From Cystobasidium ongulense (lineage: Eukaryota; Basidiomycota; Cystobasidiomycetes; Cystobasidiales; Cystobasidiaceae), in contig BQUP01000011.1 of the NCBI GenBank assembly GCA_022835595.1, positions 67,319 through 131,318 on the forward strand: a stretch of 64,000 nucleotides of DNA, given 5' to 3'. Below are positions 11,663 through 22,037 of this stretch, piece by piece. The notes below the pieces were generated by a model. The model did no database searches, had not been told where the DNA came from, and was given only the letters and a program-made list of their open reading frames with translations. Position 1 is the stretch's first letter. The number at the start of each line of letters is the position of its first letter. A program made the position numbers and the translations under genes.

Positions 11663-13049
11663 GATGGTAGGTCACCGCCGACCCTCTTTCTATCGCGTCC
11701 AGCTGTCTGCAGTGGCAGCTCAGCTGGGCAGTGGGAGTCTGCAGCGCATTCGCAAGCAAGCTGACGCGCTGCATCGGTGTCTGTCGCTTCACAGGTCTGG
11801 TCAAGAGACCGCTGCTGTGTAGCCATCCCGCTCTAGTGAGTAATGCAGCATGAACACACGCCAGCGCACCTTGTTGACGTTTCGATGGCATTGCAAAACC
11901 CACCAGCAATGTCGGCATCTACGCTATCCTCGCACAATTCGCAATCGTCGCTCTTCTCACTGGCGTGCTCTCCTTCGCTGCGCCGTACATTGTCGCAGTC
12001 GCCATACCGAGCTTTGGCTCCTACCTGCTCGGAGGCATCTGCATCGTCCTGTTTGCCGTCCAAGGATGGGGATTCTTTGGAGTTTACAAGGAGAAGCCTG
12101 CGACGTATAGAAAGTAGTGAGTGGATAGTTAGCTGGTAATGAAACATAGGCGAGCTTGGAGCTGATGCCTGTACCCTGCACAGCGTCCGAGTGAACATTA
12201 TTGTCTTGTCACTTGCTTTCATCATGGCGCTGGTCTGGATCATACTTTCAGCTGCAAAGCATACAACAGCCGTGGACCGCTGCATTGAGCAATTCATCAC
12301 AGAAGAGGACGCAGACTCTACTCTCGACTCTGGTAGTCAGATTCAGGTCTCGTCAGGCTCTGTATCTGGCCAGGCCTTGTGCTCAATCTTTACTTGGGTC
12401 CAAACTGGCATCATGGGCGGGCTCTGGTTAGCTTTGCTCATTGTAGAGTTCTACTTTGCTATGATGGGCAGGATATATGGTTCTGAACAGCGTGAAGACC
12501 ACAAACGATACAACAGGTGAGAAGGCTGATTAGAAGAAGCGCGTACTCTTTCCGTTCACGTGATCCAGACTGACCGCGTTCTCCTACAACAGTATATACA
12601 CCGAACAAAGGCAGTCTTATATCAGACAGTCAATGATGTGGGAGAATGGACGCGTATCAGCAGACGGTGATCCGAACGACCCTCCTACATTCACACATGG
12701 GCGAACCTTCAGTACTGCCTCGAGAGGATCTGGTTTGAGGAATGAAGTCAAATTTGCAGATGAAGTGGACGGGCGAGACGATCCAAATGATAGCAGCAGA
12801 GACGCATTCATGGACGCGCCGCTGTATGCACACGGATCGCCAACGAAAGGAGCTCAACCCCAGGTATATTCGCATAATCATACAGGGAGCAGAAGTAACC
12901 TCGCGCCGGTGAACAGCAATCCGGCATATCAACAAGGAGAGAATGCGCAACCAAGAGGAAGATCATACCCTCAATACGGACAGGCCGCCCAAGGACGATA
13001 TGATAATCCCGCTGCAGAGGATTATGCCGATTATTATACGGGCCGGTAG
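11663..13049 (+). CDS. Four-helix membrane protein with acidic/disordered C-terminal tail
   Basis: Proposed exons: 11663-11665 (ATG only), 11795-11835, 11907-12116, 12184-12516, 12593-13049; total 1044 nt, 347 residues. The protein opens MVWSRDRCCVAIPLYNVG and then has two adjacent hydrophobic helices (about residues 18-70), a short basic loop, a third helix (VNIIVLSLAFIMALVWII), a lumenal or extracellular loop of about 45 residues with two Cys, and a fourth helix (around GIMGGLWLALLIVEFYFA). About 170 hydrophilic residues follow, rich in Gly, Pro, Asn, Gln and Tyr. The charged Cys-Cys start before helix 1 resembles many fungal tetraspan proteins of unknown role. The ATG-only exon is inferred from phase; an in-frame stop lies just upstream of the 11795 exon and no ATG occurs in it. 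Function unknown. Confidence 0.7.
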
Positions 13050-13589
13050 ACACGCTGGACGGCAGGTCGCCAGCTTTTGAAGCATTAGCTTTGTCCTCAG
13101 TCTCTTGTTGCCCTCTACAACTCCCTTGCAAAGTTGCACAATTCCTCTGCCAACAAGCATGGACATCCACCTCTTTTATTAGCCGGAGTATTGGCATTCG
13201 ACACGCGCATATGATGTATCACCTATTACGCAGTACTGTTTCGCATTTGGTAGCTTTTGTCAATACTGTTTCATCCCTTGTCAGTTCTGTACACATAGGT
13301 GCCATGAAATGCCTATTCGAAACGAGATGAAATGATGGTTGTGGTTGAAAGATAGCCGATTAGGTGATAATGATCAACGTTGCGACACGACACCTTTCAC
13401 TCATTTCTCACCAATGCAAATCGCTGTCATGGATTACAAGTTCTATGCAACCGGCTTTACGAACAAGCCATAGTGGACACCACAATCATTACGCAAGCTT
13501 ATCGAGGTCGCCAGTCAAGAAGTGGCCAGACGTCGTACTGGCCAGTTCGACAGTCAAGTGCACCCACAGTGGAAGGAGATAGCTGGAAG
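13050..13589. other. Intergenic region between the membrane protein and bHLH genes
   Basis: About 540 bases. The frame of the bHLH first exon is open upstream to 13380, so a longer N-terminus is formally possible. No motif identified. Confidence 0.4.
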
Positions 13590-14846
13590 ATGAGCTATTC
13601 ATACGATGATAGCGGTGGAGACTGGAACAGTCATACCTTTCCATACAATCTATCCACATTCACCGCTTCATCCAACGTGCATCCTGATTTACCGAGTGAA
13701 CCTCCTGGATACGATGGTGAGCTGGCGTCGCATTAGACACTGCTGTGTTTAATCAAGCGCCTTCCTACCAGTATTAGGTTGTCCTTTGCTTATGTATCGC
13801 TTGTACATCCCTCAGAGTTCGAATTCTCATTTCCATCCGAACTATCGCCATCTCTCTTCGGTTTACCATTCATGAGTAATGGAAAAGGACATGGCATTCT
13901 ATCGCCTGCTGGATCTTCATTCCCAGCTTTGTCGACAGCAAGTCAATCACCAGCAGCATGGGCAGATCAATACCTTGCTAAATCACCACAACAAGCTATC
14001 GCAGGGCCTTCCACTTCTATCTCACAAGGTCATCATCAAAGGCAAGACTCTGCTTTGATCGCTAAGAAACTCTTCGAGGATGATGAGCGTAGTGCACTGG
14101 ATGATTTCTTTAACAAGACTTTGGATGAAGCTGGGAAGCCTGAGGATGTCACTGGAGAGAAACTTCCTACTCCACCAGTAGAGTCCGCTGCGACTCCGAG
14201 CAGTGGTGGCAACAATATCACAGAAGGACCTTCTTTAACGGTCGCGTGTGAAGAGCGCAAACGCGCGCGCAAGTTGCCTGAGAACACTAAATCCGTCCCA
14301 ATCAAGACTGGCAAAGTGAAGCGGGGTGTTGCAGGCAAGTCGCAAAGGAAGGAAGCGCATGTTGTTGCGAAAGTGGAAGAGAAGGCGGACGACGACAAGG
14401 AGGATCTCGAGGATGGTCAAACCCCTGCAAAGAGGGTGCGGACGGACTCCCTGCTCAACGCAGCATCAGCTGCTATGGTGGAGGCAGCACCGTCGTCATC
14501 GAATATAGGGCCTGGCAAGCGAACGAGCCACATTGCATCCGAGCAGAAACGTCGTTCAACGATCAAGGACAATTACAAAACACTCGTTGACTTGCTCTTG
14601 GCCGGAGAAGCGACAAGTGGAATATCTCTGCTGGGAGGTAGTGAAGATGATGACGATGAAGCTGAGAATGGAGCGAAGAAGAGTAAGCCAAAGGGACGAG
14701 GTAGAGGTCGAAAGGGACAAGATGGAGCAGGAGCGACCAAATCTGTCGTCTTGGAAAGAGCAGCTGATTATCTCAGATGGCTTGATGAAGGCAATGATGA
14801 TCTGGAGAAGGAGATTGCAAGACTTGAAGGTGTATTGACTAAGTAA
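13590..14846 (+). CDS. Basic helix-loop-helix transcription factor with extended loop
   Basis: Two exons (13590-13716 and 13816-14846) give 385 residues. The basic region RTSHIASEQKRRSTIKDN begins near residue 278 and carries the His, Glu and Arg expected of E-box (CANNTG) binding proteins of the MAX/MLX type. Helix 1 runs to GDLL-like residues KTLVDLLLAG. Helix 2 is KSVVLERAADYLRWL, and a short heptad-like end (DDLEKEIARLEGVL) could form a partial zipper. Between the helices lies a loop of about 40 residues with an acidic run and the AT-hook-like GRGRGRKG. The N-terminal part is Ser/Pro-rich and disordered, with Lys/Arg-rich patches near RKRARKL-type sequence. The splice acceptor at 13815 is chosen because nearer AG sites put exon 2 out of frame. 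Target genes are not predictable. Confidence 0.85.
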
Positions 14847-15305
14847 ATGGGGATAGTACACGTTTTTGGTATACATCACAGTGGGGGAAAGTTTACATTT
14901 TGTTTCGTTAGAAGCTAGTTGCATTTGCATTTCTCTGTAGCTTTACGTTCATATTTCGTGACTAGTGTGTGCGAAATGAGGTTGTTGTTGTACTTTGATA
15001 GATAAATCATAGACAATGCTGTAGCTTTCGGACATGCACGCATTCTCGCCACCCAGAATCCAGTATTGAGCCAGCAAGGTGACCGTACAGCTAGCGAGAT
15101 TGCAGCAACTCCATCGGATCTGAGGCTATTCAGTCTGCCTTCCTCGACGCTGCCTGGTCTTTGGTGCATCTGCGCGATCACGTCGCTGAAATGGAACACC
15201 TTCGCGTGCATGGATGGATGGAGGACCTCTTTAGACCTCCAACACCGATACCCGAAGACTCTCTTTCCACCCGCTGTTGATACCTTCCACAGGTACTCAG
15301 ACATC
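14847..15305. other. Intergenic region upstream of CCT7
   Basis: About 460 bases containing the bHLH 3' flank (AT-rich near 14880-14990) and the CCT7 promoter. Frames on both strands lack recognisable products. Confidence 0.4.
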
Positions 15306-17404
15306 ATGGCTGGAAGAATGGGCATGGTGAGTGCCAGACTTGAAGTTGCTGCAGCCTGGCAGATGGTCTTTTTGAAGTGAAATTGTAGACCGAGCTGACG
15401 AGGTGTGTGTCAAGCCGCAGGGAGGCCCGCAAATCATTGTCGTGAGTGCATACCAGCGTGTATCACAAGCTATTGCATGCTGATAGTCTCCCGTACCTTG
15501 TCTCTCCCCTTGTCATCCTATGCCGCGTTACTACGACCTCGCTCACGCACCTCCATCAGCTCCGCGAAGGCACAGACCAGAGTCAAGGCAGAAGCCAGTT
15601 GCTGAGCAACATTCAAGCATGCTTGTCTATCGTACAGACGATAGCTACTACGCTAGGACCACGTGGCAGTGACAAGCTCATCGTCGACTCTCGCGGTCAT
15701 GCTACAATTTCAAATGACGGCGCGACAATCATGAAGCTTCTAGACGTTGTCCATCCAGCTGCACGTACGCTAGTTGACATTGCAAGATCGCAAGATGCCG
15801 AAGTTGGTGATGGAACAACTAGTGTGGTATTGCTTGCGGGTGAACTGTTGAAGGAATCGCGCGCGTTCGTAGAGGATGGCGTGAGCCCGCATATTATCAT
15901 CAAGGGTTACAGGAAAGCACTTCAGCTTGCGCTGGGCAAGATTGAAGAGATTGCGGTGCACATTGACAAGGGAGACGCAGAGTATGCAGCCTTTTCATAC
16001 CTTCCTCTGTATATCAGCGGAATATATGCTGACGAGTCCTATCCTATACCATTTCAACAGCAAATTCCGTGATCTCCTGCTCAAGTGTGCATCAACAGCC
16101 ATGTCTTCGAAACTTATTCACCATCAAAAACCTTTCTTCAGCAAGATGGTAGTAGATGCAGTCTTGTCTTTAGATCAGGATGACCTTGATGAAAATCTCA
16201 TTGGTATGAAGAAGATTCCAGGTGGAGGTGTACAGGATTCCTACCTCGTTCAAGGTGTCGCGTTCAAGAAGACTTTCGCATACGCTGGATTCGAACAACA
16301 GCCTAAGGCTTTCAAGAACCCCAAGATTTGCTGTTTGAATGTTGAGCTAGAGCTGAAGGCAGAGAGAGACAATGCTGAAGTCAGAATTGAGCAGGTCGAA
16401 GTAGGTCGCCTTTCACACAGCAAACCTCAAGCAGGGCTGAGTCCTATCTCTTGTTTGCAGGACTACCAATCCATTGTTGATGCCGAATGGAAGATTATCT
16501 ATAACAAGCTCGACGCCATTGCCGCAACTGGAGCCAAGGTTGTTCTATCCCGTCTACCAATCGGTGATCTAGCAACACAATACTTTGCCGACCGAGAAAT
16601 CTTCTGCGCCGGTCGAGTAGCCAACGAAGATTTGAAGCGCGTCGTCCAAGCTGTCGGTGGTCAGGTCCAATCAACCACTTCCGACATCAGACCTGAACAT
16701 ATCGGTACATGTGAAATCTTTGAAGAGCGACAAATTGGAGGAGAGCGTTATAACATTTTCGAAGGATGCCCAAAAGCTAAAACGACAACTCTATTACTTC
16801 GGGGTGGAGCAGAACAATTTATAGCTGAAGTAGAAAGAAGTTTACATGACGCAATTATGATTGTTAAGAGAGCAATTAAAAATAATCAAGTAGTTGCAGG
16901 AGGAGGAGCAACAGAAATGGAAATTTCAAAATGTTTAAGAGAAAAAAGTAGGACAATTGAAGGTAAACAACAAGCTATAATGGCAGCTTTTGCAAAGGCT
17001 TTAGAAATTATTCCAAGACAATTATGTGATAATGCTGGTATTGATGCTACGGACGTTTTAAACAAATTACGTATGCTTCATGCTAGAGGAGAAATGTGGG
17101 CTGGTGTAGATATCGAATCTGAAGGAGTCGCTAATAATATGGAGAAATTCGTTTGGGAACCAAGTCTAGTAAAGATTAACGCCCTTTCCGGAGCGACAGA
17201 AGCTGCATGCTTGGTCTTAAGGTACGTTTCGTCACTGGGCTGTTCTACGCAAGTTCGTATATACTGATCTACGTTTCTTTTTGCAACAGTGTCGACGAGA
17301 CTGTTCGAAATGCACAATCAGAGAAGAGAGATGCTGGTCCTGCTATGCCTCGAGGCGGCATGGGTGGAGCCGTGCGAGGACGAGGACGCGGTCGGGGCAG
17401 GTAA
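15306..17404 (+). CDS. CCT7: T-complex chaperonin subunit eta (CCT7)
   Basis: Subunit of the eight-member cytosolic CCT/TRiC ring that folds actin, tubulin and other proteins with ATP. Six exons (15306-15326, 15421-15441, 15560-15981, 16061-16400, 16461-17221, 17290-17404) total 1680 nt, 559 residues, the normal size. The first two coding exons are 21 nt each and together encode MAGRMGMGGPQIIV, leading into the family's [10 protein letters not shown] start. ATPase signatures: [36 protein letters not shown] and the late [11 protein letters not shown]. The C-terminus ends in RGRGRGRGR, a tail type also seen in animal CCT7. Codon use changes along exon 5: from about 16760 it turns strongly to A/T-ending codons, while earlier exons prefer G/C endings. 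Converges with GCDH. Confidence 0.97.
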
Positions 17405-17714
17405 ATCCTAGACAAGCTCGGTAACAGGCGGAAGCAAGGATCCTCATCTTGTACCTTGAAGCAGACTTTGAAATACAAAAAAAAAACCGCTTCTAGCCTT
17501 GTTCATTTTGATGTTGCTCTTCGCATTGACTTTTCGAGCTAGCGAGGTTGTCGTGTCTACAAGGGACAGCTCAAAACGCATAAAGAAAGGAATCATGTCA
17601 CTAAACAAGCTGATTTATGCTGGTACGGAAATTAGTAAGTCTACATAAAAGGTATTCTACATTGAAAGTGACATTTAGAAGTTATGTATGATGCTGAGCG
17701 CTAAAGTTTACTAA
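17405..17714. other. Convergent 3' region between CCT7 and GCDH
   Basis: About 310 bases between two facing stop codons. Contains an A-run at 17480-17487 and AT-rich sequence; presumably overlapping 3' untranslated regions. Nothing else seen. Confidence 0.4.
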
Positions 17715-19767
17715 TTACGGCTTGAAAGCCTGTAATCCGGTGATTGCTTTTCCAAGGATAAGAGCATGAATATCATGAGTACCTTCGTAGGTGTTAGCTA
17801 CATGTAAATTAGCAGCATGTCTACCAATATGATATTCATCTACTATACCATTTCCACCTAGGATATCTAATAAGATACGTGAATGTTCCAATGCTTTACC
17901 ACAATTGTTTCGCTTGAGTAGAGAAACCATCTCTGGTGCCCAATTACCGGCGTCTTTTAAGCGACCTAGTTGAATAGCTGCTACTAGACCGACTACGGCT
18001 TCTGTATGTGCGTCTGCTAGCTTCTTTTGAATCTGTGTAGGTAGTACACATGGAGATATTTTTCAGCAATGTTCTACCGTACTTCTCTTGCGGTGCGAAG
18101 CAACTCGAAGAACTTACCAGCTGGAAAGAAGCTAAAGGAACATCGAATTGTGTCCTGTCCAATGCGTAATCTCTAGCCTTTTCAAGACAATCTTCCAATG
18201 CTCCGATGACGCCGAACGCGATACCGAATCGAGCGTTGCTGCAAACAAGCAAAGCGATGGGGTATTAGACACGTTCCCTATAACGATTATTCAATCCTGA
18301 GGGAGACTGCTCAATGCTTACTTCAAGCATGAGAAAGGACCTTTGAGACCTGACACTTTCTCAAGCATGTTACCTTGGGGTATTTCTACCTCTTCCATGT
18401 AGACTGCACGATGACACGACACAATACGTAATCAGCATTCCTCATCAAATTATCATCTCTCTACGAGGGAGGAAGAAAAACTCACTGGAACCAGTAATGG
18501 AAGCTCTCAAAGCCAATTTATTTTTAATAGGAGGGGCGGATAAACCTTTCATTCCCTTTTCCAGTATGAAACCTCTAATTTTACCATCCCATTGACATTT
18601 TGCCCAAACGATAAAGACATCTGCTACAGGTGAATTTGAGATCCATGTTTTTGATCCTGTTAGAATGTATCCTCCTCCTCCTGGTGCTTCTCGAGCTTGA
18701 GTTGTCATTCCTGATGGATCTGAACCGTGCCCTGGTTCAGTTAGACCCTGCAATGACATTGCATATTTGGAGTCAGCTCGTTGTGTATCTACAAAGTATA
18801 CTCGCGAGGTGCTAGTAGACTCACAAAGCATCCAACGAGCTCGCCCTTTGCTAACCGAGGCAGGTATTTCTCCTTGACGGCGTCGCTTCCGAAAGCGTCT
18901 ACAAGCAAGCAAAGAGACGGTTTAGCACTTTGACAGTACATGGCACTTGGCTTGATTGGAATAGCCTACTGATAGGATGCATGACCAGTGAGCTTTGTAC
19001 AGACATGGCCGATCTGTAACCTGAATCCACTCTGTATTACGAGATGCGCAAGGCATGAGTACAGACAACGTCAGTAAAAACGAGCTAGTCCGACTGAATT
19101 ATCTTCTCGGTGGAATGATTACGCACCTCTCCACCTCTCTCGCTATCAGACCGTACGAGACGCTAGACACACCAGCACATCCATATCCATCGATGGTGGC
19201 GCCCAGCAAGCCAAGTTCGCCCTGTTGAAACAAGCATACCACAATTGTCGTCAGTAAGCAATCTGCCATGAATGTGATCAATTCGGCGTACCATCTCTGC
19301 GAGTATCTTTGGGTCAAAGTTCTCATTCCTGTAGGCTTCTGTTACTCTGGGCATGAGCTTTTCCTGTTATAAGTGGGATGGTCCCAAATTAGCGATTTCC
19401 AAGTATTCACAGATGAAAAGGCGGACGGACTTGGCAGTATTCATATGCGGTGTCTCTGCAAAAACATCAAGCATTAGTAAGAGGATATAATTGGAGAGAG
19501 CGAGTTCACCCACTTGATGGCGACCTCGTCTTCGGTAAGAAGGGAGCTTTCGATCCGCAGCGCATCTTTATAGTCGTATCTGACTTTGCCAGCCGAGTTG
19601 CTCGGCGGAGCTTCCGTTTCTCTGCGAGTGGACGATGTTGAGAATGTGCGTGTGGTACTAATGATACGCGACGATGATGGAGTGCTCCATGTAGCCGGTG
19701 CTGAGGATGCTACTTGTCTAGAAGTGGCTCTTCTTGCTGCACGCTGGAGGGTGGTTCGCAGGGCCAT
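17715..19767 (-). CDS. GCDH: Glutaryl-CoA dehydrogenase, mitochondrial
   Basis: FAD enzyme of the acyl-CoA dehydrogenase superfamily that oxidises and decarboxylates glutaryl-CoA to crotonyl-CoA in lysine and tryptophan breakdown. The start [17 protein letters not shown] has an Arg-rich, Ser/Thr-rich mitochondrial presequence. Family signatures: [90 protein letters not shown] and the C-terminal [15 protein letters not shown], whose Glu is the catalytic base. These match GCDH rather than short- or medium-chain dehydrogenases. At least eight exons; exon 2 (19431-19455) is only 25 nt. It shares a 283-base divergent promoter with PEX11. The short final segment runs to the stop at 17715 (GLQAFKP). 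Confidence 0.95.
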
Positions 19768-20050
19768 GCTGAGGACTATCGATGAGTATGCGGTGAATGA
19801 GTACGAAGGCAAGCAGCAATGTCGAAAGTTCGTCAAGTCATAGAAAAGACTGAAGATATCAATAATAAATATAAATCGACGATAGCCGGCCCGTGTCAGT
19901 TGTTCGGCTGTGGAAAATACCGGAGGTTGGGGGTGATCGAGAAAGTCGACGAGGACGCCGGGCTTTGTGACAATGGCAGACACGACGGACAGCTGCACTT
20001 GAACACCCGCCAACACTCGCTATCGTCCATTGCACACGGATATACTCGAC
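19768..20050. promoter_or_regulatory. Divergent promoter shared by GCDH and PEX11
   Basis: 283 bases between two outward-facing start codons. An AT-rich block at 19858-19878 (ataataaatataaatcg) reads as TATA-like on the GCDH side, about 95 bases from its start. The PEX11 side is GC-rich with several CGG/CCG trinucleotides. I did not find a clear FarA-type CCTCGG/CCGAGG site. Confidence 0.5.
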
Positions 20051-21548
20051 ATGGCTGCCCAAATCATCCTGCACCCCTACGTCTCAGACTCCATCAAGGT
20101 TGCTGCAACCACCGGTGGGCTGGAGTATGGACTACCTTGAAGACATGCATATACTGACTACTTGCAATCATTCTGCTATACTGTCATACAGTTGGTCGTG
20201 ACAAGGTAACTCACTCATTTCCATCTTGATTTGCCTCTCCAATCCACTGACAACCACCCATTCACGCTCTATCAAATACACCGGTCCCACACCACACCAC
20301 ACCTTCAACAACCAACACCATCCACCTCGACAGGTCTACAGAAGCATTCAATACGCAGCTCGCTTCCTCGCATGGCACTATGCTCGCCAAGGATACTCGA
20401 AAGAGGTCGTCGCTCAAATGTCTGCTATCAAGTCGGCTCTGGGCACGACTCGCAAAGGTGCGCGGCGGTCTTTTCTTTGCAGCGTGATATCGACGGCCCA
20501 TGTCTATCCTGTCAAAGCATGGCGGACATTCAAACTAACATCACATACTCTACTTGCCTGACAGTCATGAGACTCGGCAAACCCATGGAGCATCTACAGG
20601 CTGCTCTCAAAGCTCAAGCTATCGCTGATCCCATTCTAAAGATCACCGCTACCATCAGACAGCTCGGCTATGCCATCTATCTGATTAACGACCACCTCTC
20701 TTGGGTAAGTAGTGTTCATACAGAAACTTCGCATCTTCTATTGACCAGTATTGTATGTGAATCTCGTCCAACATCCACAGGCCCACAGCGCCAAGATCAA
20801 GATCTTTGCAAAGGACAAGATTGACAGGATCGGAAAGAACGCTAACAGAGCTTGGGCCGTTGGTATTGGTGCGTGCGGTCGTCTCTATTCCTGTATAGCA
20901 TTTGCTGATTCATAGAGCCCTTGCCCATCCAATTACCGCTACGATTCTCGTTGAATTCCCCGATATTCCCCGCTTAACATAATATCATCGATGTACCCAT
21001 ACGACACACAGCCTCATCAATTATATCAGGATTATACAATCTTCAATCCATCCAAACACGTTCAAAAGCAGCACTAAGACCTCAAACTACACCAGAAAAA
21101 GAAGCAGATCGTAAAATTGAAATCAAAGCATTACAAAAACAATTTACAAATGCTAGATTCCAATTAATTCAAGATTTATTTGATTTTGTTTTACCCATGT
21201 CTAATTTGGGTTATTTCAACCTTAATGAAGGCGTTCTTGGTTTAGCTGGGTGAGTTTATCAAACCTTTTTTTTTTTCGTCATTCTCCTTCATCCTTGTCC
21301 TTCACAAAGACGATGTATCGGACATTAGCAAGGAGATGAGGTTGTTTCGAGGGAGCTATTTACTGATTCTTTACTTTGATATGCAGTCTCGCTTCATCAC
21401 TCATGGGACTTAGCACTCAAACCACAAAGGTCCTCGGATCAGGCGGAAAGTAAGCTCATCTCCGACTCTGTCATCATCAGCGCGGCTCGCTGACTTCGTC
21501 CCTCATGATCATCTCTGCAGGATCCTTTCCGGCAACAATCAGAACTGA
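20051..21548 (+). CDS. PEX11: Peroxisomal membrane protein PEX11
   Basis: PEX11 family proteins bend and elongate the peroxisomal membrane, starting peroxisome division. Eight exons (20051-20114, 20192-20205, 20334-20457, 20565-20704, 20781-20868, 21012-21249, 21387-21449, 21521-21548) total 759 nt, 252 residues, the family's usual length. The family motif VGRDKVYRSIQYAARFLAW is built from exons 1-3, with exon 2 only 14 nt and encoding part of VGRDK. Other conserved blocks are MRLGKPMEHLQAAL, LGYAIYLINDHLSW, RAWAVGI and the C-terminal hydrophobic GLASSLMGLSTQTTKVLG. Exon 6 is much richer in A/T-ending codons than exons 1-5. The assignment rests on the whole pattern and agreement of all eight exon phases. 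Confidence 0.93.
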
Positions 21549-22037
21549 GCGTGAGCTCTTACAAGGAGCAAGTGACTGTGCTATCGCGTCTCTATCCATG
21601 TTTAGATGAATTACCTACCCTGTCCGCGAATAAGCCCCTTGTCAGTCGTCAGTCGTCAGCGATAGTAGTCTAGTCATTGGAGGTCGAAGACATTGGTCAA
21701 CCTCCATTCATTGCAATAAAAGAAGTTTACAGCACTTGGATACGCTACTGCATTGCAGCACTGCAAGCTGAACAGTAACCAAGGGTATTGCTTCAGTCAT
21801 TAAGCCTAACGCAGCCTGACACTGATAGATGATGTGTTATTAAATGAGGTTGTGGTAGGTGTAGATCATTAGGTGAAACTTTAGGAGTATACTATGCTAC
21901 AATCCGAAAGGAAAAAATGGGTATGAAAGAAGAGAAAATGCCAAGATATAGATGAAACTAAGTTTGAATAGGTCTTTTGTAAGGTATGTAGTAGGAGGTG
22001 CGATGAAAAGCTTATAATCTAATCTCAATACCTAGAA
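21549..22037. other. Convergent 3' region between PEX11 and the CRAL-TRIO gene
   Basis: About 490 bases between facing stops. A short tandem repeat of gtcagtc lies at about 21640-21660. No RNA gene or coding frame seen. Confidence 0.4.

Noticed and set aside
17376-17404. RGRGRGRGR tail of CCT7 as a novel RGG extension
   Set aside because: Animal CCT7 proteins have a similar Gly-Arg tail, so it is a conserved trait.
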